Shown in pieces: positions 7,541 to 15,394 of a DNA stretch of 37,831 nucleotides. Source of the stretch: Chlorobiota bacterium (GTDB lineage Bacteria; Bacteroidota; Bacteroidia; Bacteroidales; F082); the NCBI GenBank assembly GCA_030596395.1, contig JAUVKF010000031.1, forward strand, positions 1 through 37,831, in the 5' to 3' direction. Every line of letters starts with the position of its first letter. The stretch's first letter is position 1. The notes below the pieces were generated by a model. That model saw only the letters and a list, made by a program, of their open reading frames with translations, was not told the origin of the DNA and made no database searches. The translations under genes were made by a program, and so were the position numbers.

Positions 7541-8560
7541 TTAAGTAAAATCTGATTGATCCAATTCGGAGTACTTCTTCTTTCCTTTAAAGTAATGCTG
7601 AAAAACAAGGTTCCTTTTATACATCTGCGATACCTGCTTTTGATCAATTAATTTGCGTTTTTCCTTAAGCTTCGACAGGTTCCGATAGAAATACAAATGC
7701 GCCTCGATAACGGCGACAAAATCCTGGAAATCACCTTCTAAAAAGAATTTAATACCGGCAATTCCATCTAAAAACAACCTGACGAAAAAGGTCTTGAAAA
7801 GTTGTTCTTTGGGGAGGTTTTTATATAATAATGAAAAGTTATTTCTGAAGTTGAGGTATGTTTTCCTGGCTGATTTTTTCGGTAAAGTTCCACCACCCAC
7901 ATGATATACCTTTGATGAAGGACAGAACATAACTTTATACCCTGCATTTTTTAAGCGCCAGCAAAAATCAATTTCTTCCATGTGGGCAAAAAAGTCTTCA
8001 TCGAGGCCACCAAACTGGTGATAAATATCGGCTTTAACAAACATACAGGCACCTGTTGCCCAAAAAACTTCTATGGGGTCATCATACTGACCCTCATCCT
8101 TTTCCATTTCCTGGAAAACTCTTCCCCTGCAAAACGGATATCCGTACCGATCAATAAAGCCACCACCGGCCCCGGCATATTCAAATTCATCCCTGTTATA
8201 ATAAGAAAGGATTTTGGGTTGACATGCTGCAATTTCAGGTTCCGATTCCATCAGTTCAATAACAGGGTTGATCCAATTCTCCGTTACCTCAATATCAGAA
8301 TTCAGCAAAACATAATAATCAGCTTTTATACGACTCAAAGCCTTATTATAACCGCCGGCAAAACCTGCATTGTATATGTTTTCAAGCATGTTCACATCAG
8401 GAAATTCTTCAAGCATCACATCAGCCGATCCATCCAGCGAGTTGTTATCTGCTACCCAAATTTCAGCATCCCCGGCAGTACGCTCAATCACTCCCGGCAG
8501 GAATTTTCGAAGGAATTCCTTCCCATTATAATTTAATATAACTACTGCTACTTTTTTCAA
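7541..8560 (-). CDS. Glycosyltransferase family 2
   Basis: A GT-A fold glycosyltransferase of about 339 residues. Motifs include VAVVILNYNGKEFL at the N-terminus, a DXD-like region in VLLNSDIEVTENWINP, WATGACMFVKADIY, and FDEDFFAHMEEIDFCWRLK, where ED is the catalytic-base position. I place the start at the TTG at 8560, giving MKKVAVVILNYNG, the usual beginning of these proteins. The only upstream ATG (8653) would add 31 residues that translate, in another frame, the C-terminus of a decayed acyltransferase. A C-terminal amphipathic region (about 280-320) suggests membrane association. Donor and acceptor are unknown; proximity to an LpxL/HtrB-type remnant hints at an envelope lipid or glycan role. 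Confidence 0.85.
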   Translation of the reverse strand: MKKVAVVILNYNGKEFLRKFLPGVIERTAGDAEIWVADNNSLDGSADVMLEEFPDVNMLENIYNAGFAGGYNKALSRIKADYYVLLNSDIEVTENWINPVIELMESEPEIAACQPKILSYYNRDEFEYAGAGGGFIDRYGYPFCRGRVFQEMEKDEGQYDDPIEVFWATGACMFVKADIYHQFGGLDEDFFAHMEEIDFCWRLKNAGYKVMFCPSSKVYHVGGGTLPKKSARKTYLNFRNNFSLLYKNLPKEQLFKTFFVRLFLDGIAGIKFFLEGDFQDFVAVIEAHLYFYRNLSKLKEKRKLIDQKQVSQMYKRNLVFQHYFKGKKKYSELDQSDFT

Positions 8561-8573
8561 TATCCGGTTTAAT

Positions 8574-8819
8574 TTATCTTTCTTTCCATCTTCTGTGCGA
8601 CCAAAGCCAATTGTCGGGATTACGTATGATGGTTTGCTCAAGCAAACGTACATATTCTTTCGTTATCTCTTCGGGCTTTGTTTAGGCTCCTCCTTTTGTA
8701 ATAATCTTAATTTCTATCTGGTAAAAACCTCTTATCATAGGCTGAAAATTAGAGAGCACACACAGGAATCCAAATGGTGATGAGGCAACTATGTTTAACA
8801 GGATGTTTCTGATTTTCAT
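8574..8819 (-). pseudogene. Remnant of an LpxL/HtrB-type lysophospholipid acyltransferase (3' end)
   Basis: Reading the minus strand upstream of the glycosyltransferase gives an open stretch ending at the TAA at 8574-8576. Its last residues are EYVRLLEQTIIRNPDNW followed by LWSHRRWKER, the characteristic C-terminus of HtrB/LpxL lipid A acyltransferases in Bacteroidetes. Farther upstream in the same frame is RGFYQIEIKIIT, matching the family's RGYY segment, but a TAA at 8682-8684 interrupts the two. Beyond about 8819 nothing recognisable remains, so the catalytic HX4D half is missing. I infer a 5'-truncated, decayed gene that once preceded the glycosyltransferase. Confidence 0.7.
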
Positions 8820-8881
8820 TGTTTTCGGGAAATAGTGTGTAAAAATAACTCAAAAATGATACCTTTCCCAATACACGTTCA

Positions 8882-10342
8882 TTATCTGGGTTGCAAATAA
8901 TAATCAGTAGCAAAGCTGCCATATGTTGGTGGCATTACTGCATCATCAACACTATAGGGGTCCCAGGTACGCGCATAGATAATAGTCTGCCATCTGTTAT
9001 TGGTTATTTCGCCAACGGCATTCGAGTGTATTAGCTGAAAATCATTTGTAGCCAGGTCTTTTGTATAAAACACAAACTTTTTATCGCGTTGTCCCTGTAA
9101 TTCGTAATAGTGCCAAATCTCGTATGGAAAAGCAGAAGGTTCGTTGATGCTTGGGGTTATTACATTTGGCGGACCATATTGAAGGTAAACACGTCCTCTA
9201 TCGGTTCTATAGCCCTGGATTCTGATCGCCCTGAAATCTTCATTGGCCTGGTCAACCAGCAACTTATATTCGAGCCAGTTACCTTCAGGGTTTGCGGGGT
9301 TACGTTCTGTCCAGAAATTTAAGAAGTATTTCTGGAGTTCCTCAAGGTTCGCTTCTTTAATAAATTGCTTTGCAAAATCTTTTTCCAGATCAGTTGAGAT
9401 AGGATATAAATAATCAATATACTGTGCAAGTGTATCACGTGAATTAATTTGACCGGCAAAACTATTGCGCGGATCCAGTACCAATAAGCTGGTCAGGTTA
9501 AATTGCATATTCGGATTATAGCGTTGAAAGTATTTTTTTGCAGAACTCAACAGCTCGTTATTCCTGTCGCGTGTTTCTAAGACAAGGTAATAATTACCAC
9601 TCGGTAGTTGATTGATATCTATTGTATTCAGCAGAATATTCACGTCTTCTCCTTTTAACCGCTTCATATAAAAGAACTGATCGAGCTTTTTATCGATCTC
9701 AAAAGGACAAATATAGTAGTAGAGTAAAAACTGATCATCGCCGGTAACCATCTTACTATTGTATAGTTCAGCATAAAAAGAGAGGTTTTGGACAACTTCA
9801 GGAAAAAAGTCAAATACATAAGGAATTAATTCATATCCATGCTTTGCCAAAATTCCTTCACCCTCAGATTTACTATAACTATGTAAAAGTTCAATATCCG
9901 AAAAAGTCATTTTATTTTTATCGAAATGAACGGTAAATGAATCGTATGAAATCAGGGTATCTTGTTCTCCATATCTGTCGTTTATCAGAAACTCAAGTTT
10001 ATAATTCCCTTCAGGAAGGGCATATCGCTGAACATCGAGTAAGTTGTTCGAAATTTTAGTGGTATCCTTTAAATTTGGCCCCATTAGTTCATATTTACCA
10101 AAATTAATGATGCTGTCATTTCTTTTGAACATGATTTGAATATCTATCACAGCCTGAAATGATCCGTCCTCAATCTGGATGTGTGTTAAAGTTTTGCCAT
10201 TTACAACCAGGTATGTTTCAATATATGGTTCATTATCTGGTGTATTAAAAATGGAGTATGATAGAAAGGCCTGCAAGTTGCCTGCATGAATTGTTGTACA
10301 TGCAATAAAAACTATCAAGCCCAGTACAAGAAATCGTTTCAT
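8882..10342 (-). CDS. Exported GWxTD domain protein
   Basis: This 486-residue protein has a signal peptide (FLVLGLIVFIACTTIHAGN). The long N-terminal half is beta-rich, with repeated patterns like GNYKLEFLINDRYGEQDTL and GNYYLVLETRDRNNELL. The C-terminal third holds the GWxTD domain: FWTERNPANPEGNWLEYK, GYRTDRGRVYLQYGPPN, then PYEIWHYYELQGQRDKKFVF. In this protein the naming motif reads GYRTD. The family is common in Bacteroidetes and Acidobacteria, is exported, and has no established activity. It is monocistronic here, with about 250 nt of gene-free sequence separating it from the tRNA-Ser gene. Confidence 0.88.
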   Translation of the reverse strand: MKRFLVLGLIVFIACTTIHAGNLQAFLSYSIFNTPDNEPYIETYLVVNGKTLTHIQIEDGSFQAVIDIQIMFKRNDSIINFGKYELMGPNLKDTTKISNNLLDVQRYALPEGNYKLEFLINDRYGEQDTLISYDSFTVHFDKNKMTFSDIELLHSYSKSEGEGILAKHGYELIPYVFDFFPEVVQNLSFYAELYNSKMVTGDDQFLLYYYICPFEIDKKLDQFFYMKRLKGEDVNILLNTIDINQLPSGNYYLVLETRDRNNELLSSAKKYFQRYNPNMQFNLTSLLVLDPRNSFAGQINSRDTLAQYIDYLYPISTDLEKDFAKQFIKEANLEELQKYFLNFWTERNPANPEGNWLEYKLLVDQANEDFRAIRIQGYRTDRGRVYLQYGPPNVITPSINEPSAFPYEIWHYYELQGQRDKKFVFYTKDLATNDFQLIHSNAVGEITNNRWQTIIYARTWDPYSVDDAVMPPTYGSFATDYYLQPR

Positions 10343-10577
10343 TTTATTGTGATTAAGAATTTATACAAAGTTACTTGAAAACCACCTGTTAATCAAGAAA
10401 TCGAATTTAATTCATGTTTAATTCTACATAATAACCTCAACGTAATACAAAACCAATTATTTGATAGACGATTAAAATGGATAATTGGTTGCTAAAGATT
10501 GGAAAAACAGACTAATATTGAATTTAAACCATAAACATAAAATTAGATTGTGAAGACACACAATTACAAAAAAATAC

Positions 10578-10585
10578 TATTTTTG
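10578..10585 (+). promoter_or_regulatory. Candidate -7 promoter box (TATTTTTG) for tRNA-Ser(TGA)
   Basis: TATTTTTG fits TAnnTTTG and ends 10 nt before the first base of the tRNA, the expected distance for transcription starting just ahead of the mature 5' end. Confidence 0.55.
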
Positions 10586-10595
10586 CGCCCTCATT

Positions 10596-10680
10596 GGAGA
10601 GATGGCAGAGCGGTTTAATGCGGCGGTCTTGAAAACCGTTGTTCTTCACGGAACCGGGGGTTCGAATCCCTCTCTCTCCG
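10596..10680 (+). tRNA. tRNA-Ser (anticodon TGA)
   Basis: The acceptor stem GGAGAGA (10596-10602) pairs with TCTCTCC (10673-10679), with G as discriminator. The anticodon arm GCGGT-CTTGAAA-ACCGT gives anticodon TGA at 10630-10632. A long variable arm (GTTCTTCACGGAAC) and the TTCGAAT T-loop confirm a class II serine tRNA. CCA is not encoded. The REP-like hairpin that follows probably ends the transcript. Confidence 0.97.
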
Positions 10681-10838
10681 CCTCCGCCCGCCATAGTCAT
10701 GCGAAGCAATGACGAAGGCGGGCTTTTCATTACTTACTATTTACGAATTAATTAAGTCTGAGCCAAGCGGGCTTCGGCGGACAGATCCGCTATGTACCAC
10801 CCACCGAAGTCAAGCGATAGCACAGACGAAGGAGGGTT
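10681..10838. repeat. tRNA-Ser 3' flanking repeat, copy 1
   Basis: These 158 bp recur with few differences after the second tRNA-Ser (11411-11568). Each copy contains a CCCGCC...GTC...GAC...GGCGGG hairpin, the box CTTCGGCGGACAGATCCGC (10772 and 11501), whose core GCGGA/TCCGC is itself a palindrome, and a second hairpin. In this copy the second hairpin reads CCCACCGAAGTC...GACGAAGGAGGG. Confidence 0.9.
10686..10727 (+). terminator. REP-type hairpin with T-run after tRNA-Ser(TGA)
   Basis: The stem GCCCGCC/GGCGGGC (10686-10692 with 10717-10723) encloses a second stem GTCAT/ATGAC (10696-10713), and TTTT follows. It lies 5 nt after the tRNA and can act as an intrinsic terminator, although its sequence belongs to a repeat family present several times nearby. 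Confidence 0.7.
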
Positions 10839-10870
10839 TTCTTTTATTAAATTTACCAAAAAACTAACCT

Positions 10871-11155
10871 ATGGACTATGCGGACTTCGGCGGACAGGTC
10901 CGCCTTGAGGAAACTACGTTTGAATATGTTTACATTCTCAAATGTAACAATGATAAAACCTATGTTGGGCATACATCTAATCTTGAAAATAGGTTAACTC
11001 GACACCATAAGGGATATGTTCCTGCCACAAAAATTTTACGACCTTTATCTCTTTTAACGTATCTGGCCTTTACTGATAAGTACAAGGCAATTGCATTTGA
11101 AAAATATTTAAAGAGTGGCTCAGGACGCGCATTCTTAAAAAAGAGATTGATTTGA
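10871..11155 (+). CDS. GIY-YIG single-domain nuclease embedded in REP-like repeats
   Basis: This 94-residue protein of the small UvrC-N/YhbQ-like GIY-YIG family has YVYILKCNNDKTYVGHTSNL, where YVY...YVG is the GIY-YIG pair, followed by the catalytic Arg in LENRLTRHHKG. The family glutamate lies in AIAFEKYLKSGSGRAF. The fold normally cuts DNA with one metal ion. The first dozen codons (MDYADFGGQVRLEE) come from the repeat box CTTCGGCGGACAGGTCCGCC, so the gene may really start inside the repeat, or its 5' end was captured by it. It lies between two tRNA-Ser genes whose flanks carry the same repeat, and another copy of the hairpin core lies 9 nt after its stop. Confidence 0.82.
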   Translation: MDYADFGGQVRLEETTFEYVYILKCNNDKTYVGHTSNLENRLTRHHKGYVPATKILRPLSLLTYLAFTDKYKAIAFEKYLKSGSGRAFLKKRLI

Positions 11156-11164
11156 CCCGCTGAA

Positions 11165-11182
11165 GTCATGCGAAGCAATGAC
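11165..11182. repeat. REP hairpin core just after the GIY-YIG gene
   Basis: GTCATGCGAAGCAATGAC is identical to the hairpin cores at 10696-10713 and 11426-11443. The left flank (CCCGCTGAA) keeps part of the outer stem, but the right arm has decayed, so only the inner GTCAT/ATGAC stem remains. Confidence 0.75.
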
Positions 11183-11311
11183 GATCGTGTGTTGCAAAAG
11201 CTTTATCTGTGGTGCAAGATGGGCTTTTGCTTTGCAAGTCCCCCAAAACGGGATCAACGAAGTTAATCCCTCTTTTTTATAAATCCCAATCATTTCAATA
11301 CGCCATTTTTT

Positions 11312-11319
11312 TACTTTTG
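11312..11319 (+). promoter_or_regulatory. Candidate -7 promoter box (TACTTTTG) for tRNA-Ser(CGA)
   Basis: TACTTTTG fits TAnnTTTG and ends 4 nt before the mature tRNA 5' end. No TTG is found at the usual upstream distance. The short gap makes this weaker than the box before the first tRNA. Confidence 0.4.
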
Positions 11320-11323
11320 CCCC

Positions 11324-11410
11324 GGAGAGTTGCCGGAGTGGTCGAACGGGGCGGTCTCGAAAACCGTTGTCCGCTCACGCGGACCAAGGGTTCGAATCCC
11401 TTACTCTCCG
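11324..11410 (+). tRNA. tRNA-Ser (anticodon CGA)
   Basis: The acceptor stem GGAGAGT (11324-11330) pairs with ACTCTCC (11403-11409), discriminator G. The anticodon arm GCGGT-CTCGAAA-ACCGT gives CGA at 11358-11360. The long variable arm (GTCCGCTCACGCGGAC) and TTCGAAT T-loop identify a class II serine tRNA. CCA is not encoded. Protein-like reading frames over this stretch are artefacts of the tRNA. Confidence 0.97.
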
Positions 11411-11568
11411 CCTCCGCCCGCCATAGTCATGCGAAGCAATGACGTAGGCGGGCTTTTCTTTTCATACATTTACGAATTAATTTAGTGTGAAACAAGCTGG
11501 CTTCGGCGGACAGATCCGCTATATACCACCCGCCGAAGTCAAGCGATAGCGCAGACGTAGGCGGGCTT
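11411..11568. repeat. tRNA-Ser 3' flanking repeat, copy 2
   Basis: This is the near copy of 10681-10838. The second hairpin is better preserved here: CCCGCCGAAGTC...GACGTAGGCGGG (about 11528-11565), clearly the same family as the first hairpin in the copy. Confidence 0.9.
11416..11462 (+). terminator. REP-type hairpin with T-run after tRNA-Ser(CGA)
   Basis: GCCCGCC/GGCGGGC (11416-11422 with 11447-11453) encloses GTCAT/ATGAC, followed by TTTTCTTTT. Same arrangement as after the first tRNA-Ser. Confidence 0.7.
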
Positions 11569-11609
11569 ATTCATTTATTCAACCCCTCATTTTTCAATTC
11601 CTTTTTTAA

Positions 11610-14054
11610 ATGATTTATATTTGGTTTCTCAATCCTGAAATTGTGAAATTACTTTTATACTTTACCCTGGTATTTCCTTTCATTATATATGGACAGGAGT
11701 CAATAAACACTTACCCATTACCCGGAAAAGCCTGTCTTGCATGCCATCAGGGTGTTGAGCCCATTCGTGAGCATCAATCTAAAATGATGCGGGCAATTTA
11801 CCGCGAAGGAAAAACAATGGGCAATCCTAACGGCTGTATTGTATGCCATTATGGTAATCCTCAGGAAGAGGTGACAAGAATATTGCGCACAAGAATATGA
11901 TCATCCATCCCGGATCGATGTGGACACTTGACCGTACCTGTGGTAAATGCCATGATGAGCACAGTTACAATATGCATCGCAACCTGATGCAAACCGAAGC
12001 CGGTAAAATCCAGGGAGCAATCTGGGGATGGGGTGCGCCAAATGGATACGATGCAATTTATGGTAATTATTCCATCGATGATCCTGACGGAGAAGAACCC
12101 AAATGGGGGTCAAAGTCTTATAAAGAATACATGCACAAGCTCAAACAGGCTTATCCAAACATTTTCCCTGATTCATTGAAAGAATTGCATCAAGCTGATC
12201 CCTCAAAAATAAATGATCACCCCGAACAGGCAGTTTTCACTTACTAAAGAGGCGAATGTCAACGTTGCCATGTAGGTGTCAGAGGTAAGCAGAGACGAGG
12301 CGATTACCGCGGAATGGGCTGTGCGGCTTGTCATATTCCCTATTCAGATGAGGGATATTATGAAGGAGATGATCCGAGTATTTCACAAACCGAAATCGGC
12401 CACCTTCTGGTCCATTCCATTCAATCATCCCGAAAAACAAAAGTTACTGTTAACGGGATCACCTATTCGGGTATTCCTGCAGAAACCTGTTCTTCATGCC
12501 ACAATCGCGGAAAACGGATTGGGGTTTCTTTCCTGGGCATGATCGAGTCGCCTTATGATACTCCATGGCAGGAGGATGGTTCAGGGCAATTAAAACTGCA
12601 TGGGAAGAGATACCAATATATCCAGGAAGATGTCCATCACAGGGTTGAAAGCCGGGAAGGAAACCCTACGGGTGGATTATTATGCCAGGACTGCCATACA
12701 AGCCTTGCAGTACATGGAAACGGAAACCTTGCCACTGCTACCTTAGCCGAAGTTGAAGTGGAATGTGCTGACTGTCATGGAACTGTTGATATGTATCCAT
12801 GGGAGTTACCGCTTGGTTTTCAGGATGAATATGGTCTTGAGCAATTCATCAAACCCAGAGGTGTTACCACTGATTTACTTGAAATACAAGAAGACTTTTC
12901 TACTATTTATGATGCTGAGGATGGTTATATATTATCGAGCCGGGGAAATCCATTTGGGAATGTGATCAGAAAAGGAAATGAAGTTATCGTTCATTCGGCC
13001 AGTGGCCTGGACTTCAATTCACCTGTATTAAAAAATCTGCATCAAAATAATGATTTTCGGAATCCTGACAAAGCAGTAACGGCTATGTACCAGATAACAG
13101 AACATATGGAAAAAATGGAATGTTATAGCTGTCATTCTACCTGGGTTCCACAGTGCTATGGTTGTCATGTTCAGGTTGATTATTCAAATGCTGTCCGGTC
13201 TGTTGACTGGATTGCATCCGGAAAAATGCATTACGCCAATGGGGAGACCTCCGAAAGCCTGGGTGGAGCAATTACGATGCCCGGTGTAGCACGTGAAGGG
13301 AGAACACAGGTTATTTGGGAAGACCCGGTTTTAGGAATCAACGGTGAAGGCAGGGTAACACCCATAACTACCGGCTGTCAGCAAATTACTACGGTCATAG
13401 GACCAGATGGTAATACAATCGTTTCGAATAAAATATGGAACACACCCCCATATCTTGAGAATAGTGATGGTAAAGGCCAACGTGGTATTGATATGACCCC
13501 TGCTGTTCCTCATACTACAACTGCCAGTGCCCGTGAATGCGCCTCGTGTCATGCCAATCCAAAAACATTGGGTTATGGTATTGGTGATGGTGAATACATG
13601 AAGAACTACGATAAAGATCGCTTCATGGATTTAAAAACTGCGGAGGGTAAAAACCTGAGCTCGAGTAGCCGTCCTCAAATGAATTCCATTCCAAATTTAC
13701 CGATGGATCTGTCACAAGTGGTCACAAGAGATGGTAAACAATTGCAAACCGTTGGTCATCACTGGCCTTTATCAGGGCCATTAACACAAAATATGCGTGA
13801 ACATATGGAACCGTGCGGGAGTGTGTATAGCATGCCATAAGGATTTACCCGATGGGGATGCAGCCTTAAAACTCATCACAACAGCAGGAAGTCTGCTGGA
13901 CATGGTTCCGCATTCTGATAAAGAATACGCCAAACTTTTAAATGCGGATATCAACTGGGCAGCAAGAACACGATTATTAACCCCTTTGGGGATCTTAGTA
14001 GGTGCTGTACTTCTATTGATCATTTACAGGCAACGAAAACAACTCAAAAAGTGA
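11610..14054 (+). pseudogene. Twelve-haem c-type cytochrome gene broken by two frameshifts and one stop
   Basis: Joined across its breaks, this encodes a protein of about 815 residues: a signal peptide (LLLYFTLVFPFIIYGQ), twelve CxxCH haem sites and a C-terminal membrane helix (LLTPLGILVGAVLLLIIYR). The sites in order are CLACH, CIVCH, CGKCH, CQRCH, CAACH, CSSCH, CQDCH, CADCH, CYSCH, CYGCH, CASCH and CIACH. Lesions are a one-base loss near 11871-11880 (frame shift from the piece starting at 11610 into VTKNIAHKNMIIHPG), a TAA at 12245-12247 just before GECQRCH, and a one-base gain near 13805-13810 (HMEPCG should be HMNRAGVCIACHK). The four pieces are 11610-11900, 11897-12247, 12248-13840 and 13797-14054. 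Such proteins carry electrons across the periplasm, but the partner is unknown. Either a recent pseudogene or assembly errors; the neighbouring genes are intact. Confidence 0.85.
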
Positions 14055-15390
14055 TAATTGTTTCCGTACTGCTTTTCTTTATGTATGAATTAATTATCTG
14101 ACGTACTTCCTTGTTATCGAGTTGAGGTTGAATGCAATCGTGAAACATTGTAACATCATCGTTAAGTAAATCAGATTCAACAAAACCAAACCCAACATAT
14201 TTGCCATGTTCAATTTTCACAACTGACATTTCTTCTTCACTCCTGCCCTTTCCAATAATTAAGAAACTATCATTGTCAAAGTGGTAATTTTCAAGAGCCT
14301 GTTGTACTTTGGTGTTGTAAGATTCAGGTGTTTCTTTACCAACACAGGCGCCAGAACACTGGTGTATCTGAAAATGAAAACAAGCTCCTGTCGTATCATA
14401 TAACCCGCACAATTTCTGGCAAAGGTTAAAACGTTCCACTAAATTGAACAGATGCTGTTTACCTTCCTGTACTGAGCTGTACGTGTAAATCGGTATTACT
14501 TTATTAACTATTCTGTTGATTTTCAGGTTTAAGTATCCATCTTCATCCTCAAACGAATAAAGGCCATAATTGTAAAAAGTTCGCCGTTGCTGCCGGTTGT
14601 ATAAAGGTTGGTGTCTTTTAATTTCAGCTGATTCAAGTAGTAATGCCACTAATTCGTTTCCTGTTAACTCATAACTGACATGAGCAATGGCATCTTTCAT
14701 TTCCACAGCCTTCTTGTGCAGGTTGTTGTTTAGATGCGACAATACACGATCATGGATGTTTATGGACTTACCTACATATATCAATTCCCCATCTGCGTTT
14801 GCAAAATAATAAACACCGGGTGTTTTCGGTAATGCTTCAATCAGCGATTTGTTTCTGTCGGATCGGGCACCATTGGTTTTCAGGTTAACTAAGTCAATAT
14901 CAATTTCCAGTAATAATTCAAACAACTGCGTTGTTGCTAATGCATCTCCTCCTGCCCTGTGCCGCGCATGATTATTTATTCCGAGATCTTTGCACAGCCT
15001 GCCCAGGCTATAGGAACGCCGACCGGGAATCAATTGACGACTAAGTTTCACCGTATCCAGAGTTTCTCTTTTGAAATCATAGCCAAGGTTTTTAAACTCA
15101 TGCCTGATGAAACTGTAATCAAATTTTACATTATGACCTACAATTACCTTACCCTCAGTGAATTCAACGATTTTTTTTGCTACTTCATAAAATCGTGGTG
15201 CATCCACTACCATCTGGTTTGTGATGCCGGTCATCTGAACGATTCGATACGGGATCTTTTTCTCAGGGTTGATCAGCGATTCAAATGAATCAACTACTTG
15301 ATTTCCATCATGAATATAAATAGCGATCTCTGTGATCTTTTCGCCGGCAGCACTCAGGCCCGTAGTTTCAACATCAAGGATCGCGTACAT
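14044..15390 (-). CDS. DnaQ-type exonuclease fused to UvrC-like GIY-YIG endonuclease
   Basis: The 448-residue protein has two nucleases. Residues 1-165 form a DEDDh 3'-5' exonuclease: AILDVETTGL (D and E), GHNVKFDYSFI (D) and HRAGGDALATTQLF (H and D). Residues 190-280 form a GIY-YIG domain like the N-terminus of UvrC or Cho: TPGVYYFANADGELIYVGKS, DRVLSHL with the Arg, and ELVALLLESAEIKRHQPLYN with the Glu. A cysteine group follows (LCGLYDTTGACFHFQIHQC, then SGAC), which matches the spacing of the UvrC Fe-S/zinc site. Similar fusions occur in mycobacteria and Bacteroidetes. The gene begins 4 nt after the LexA-like repressor gene and is probably cotranscribed, pointing to a damage-induced repair nuclease. 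Its 3' end overlaps the converging cytochrome gene by 11 nt. Confidence 0.9.
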   Translation of the reverse strand: MYAILDVETTGLSAAGEKITEIAIYIHDGNQVVDSFESLINPEKKIPYRIVQMTGITNQMVVDAPRFYEVAKKIVEFTEGKVIVGHNVKFDYSFIRHEFKNLGYDFKRETLDTVKLSRQLIPGRRSYSLGRLCKDLGINNHARHRAGGDALATTQLFELLLEIDIDLVNLKTNGARSDRNKSLIEALPKTPGVYYFANADGELIYVGKSINIHDRVLSHLNNNLHKKAVEMKDAIAHVSYELTGNELVALLLESAEIKRHQPLYNRQQRRTFYNYGLYSFEDEDGYLNLKINRIVNKVIPIYTYSSVQEGKQHLFNLVERFNLCQKLCGLYDTTGACFHFQIHQCSGACVGKETPESYNTKVQQALENYHFDNDSFLIIGKGRSEEEMSVVKIEHGKYVGFGFVESDLLNDDVTMFHDCIQPQLDNKEVRQIINSYIKKSSTETIITF

Positions 15391-15394
15391 TAAA

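Noticed and set aside
10524..10730. Minus-strand frame of 68 codons across the first tRNA-Ser
   Set aside because: It is antisense to the tRNA and its hairpin; no protein family pattern.
11209..11442. Reading frame of 77 codons across the second tRNA-Ser
   Set aside because: Its residues are a translation of the tRNA and its repeat flank.
10686..11568. Possible CRISPR array from repeated hairpins near the tRNAs
   Set aside because: Copies are irregularly spaced, lie outside an array layout, and no cas gene is present.
11870..13840. Programmed frameshifting in the cytochrome gene
   Set aside because: The two shift sites are in different directions, have no slippery heptamer or obvious pseudoknot, and a plain stop codon lies between them.
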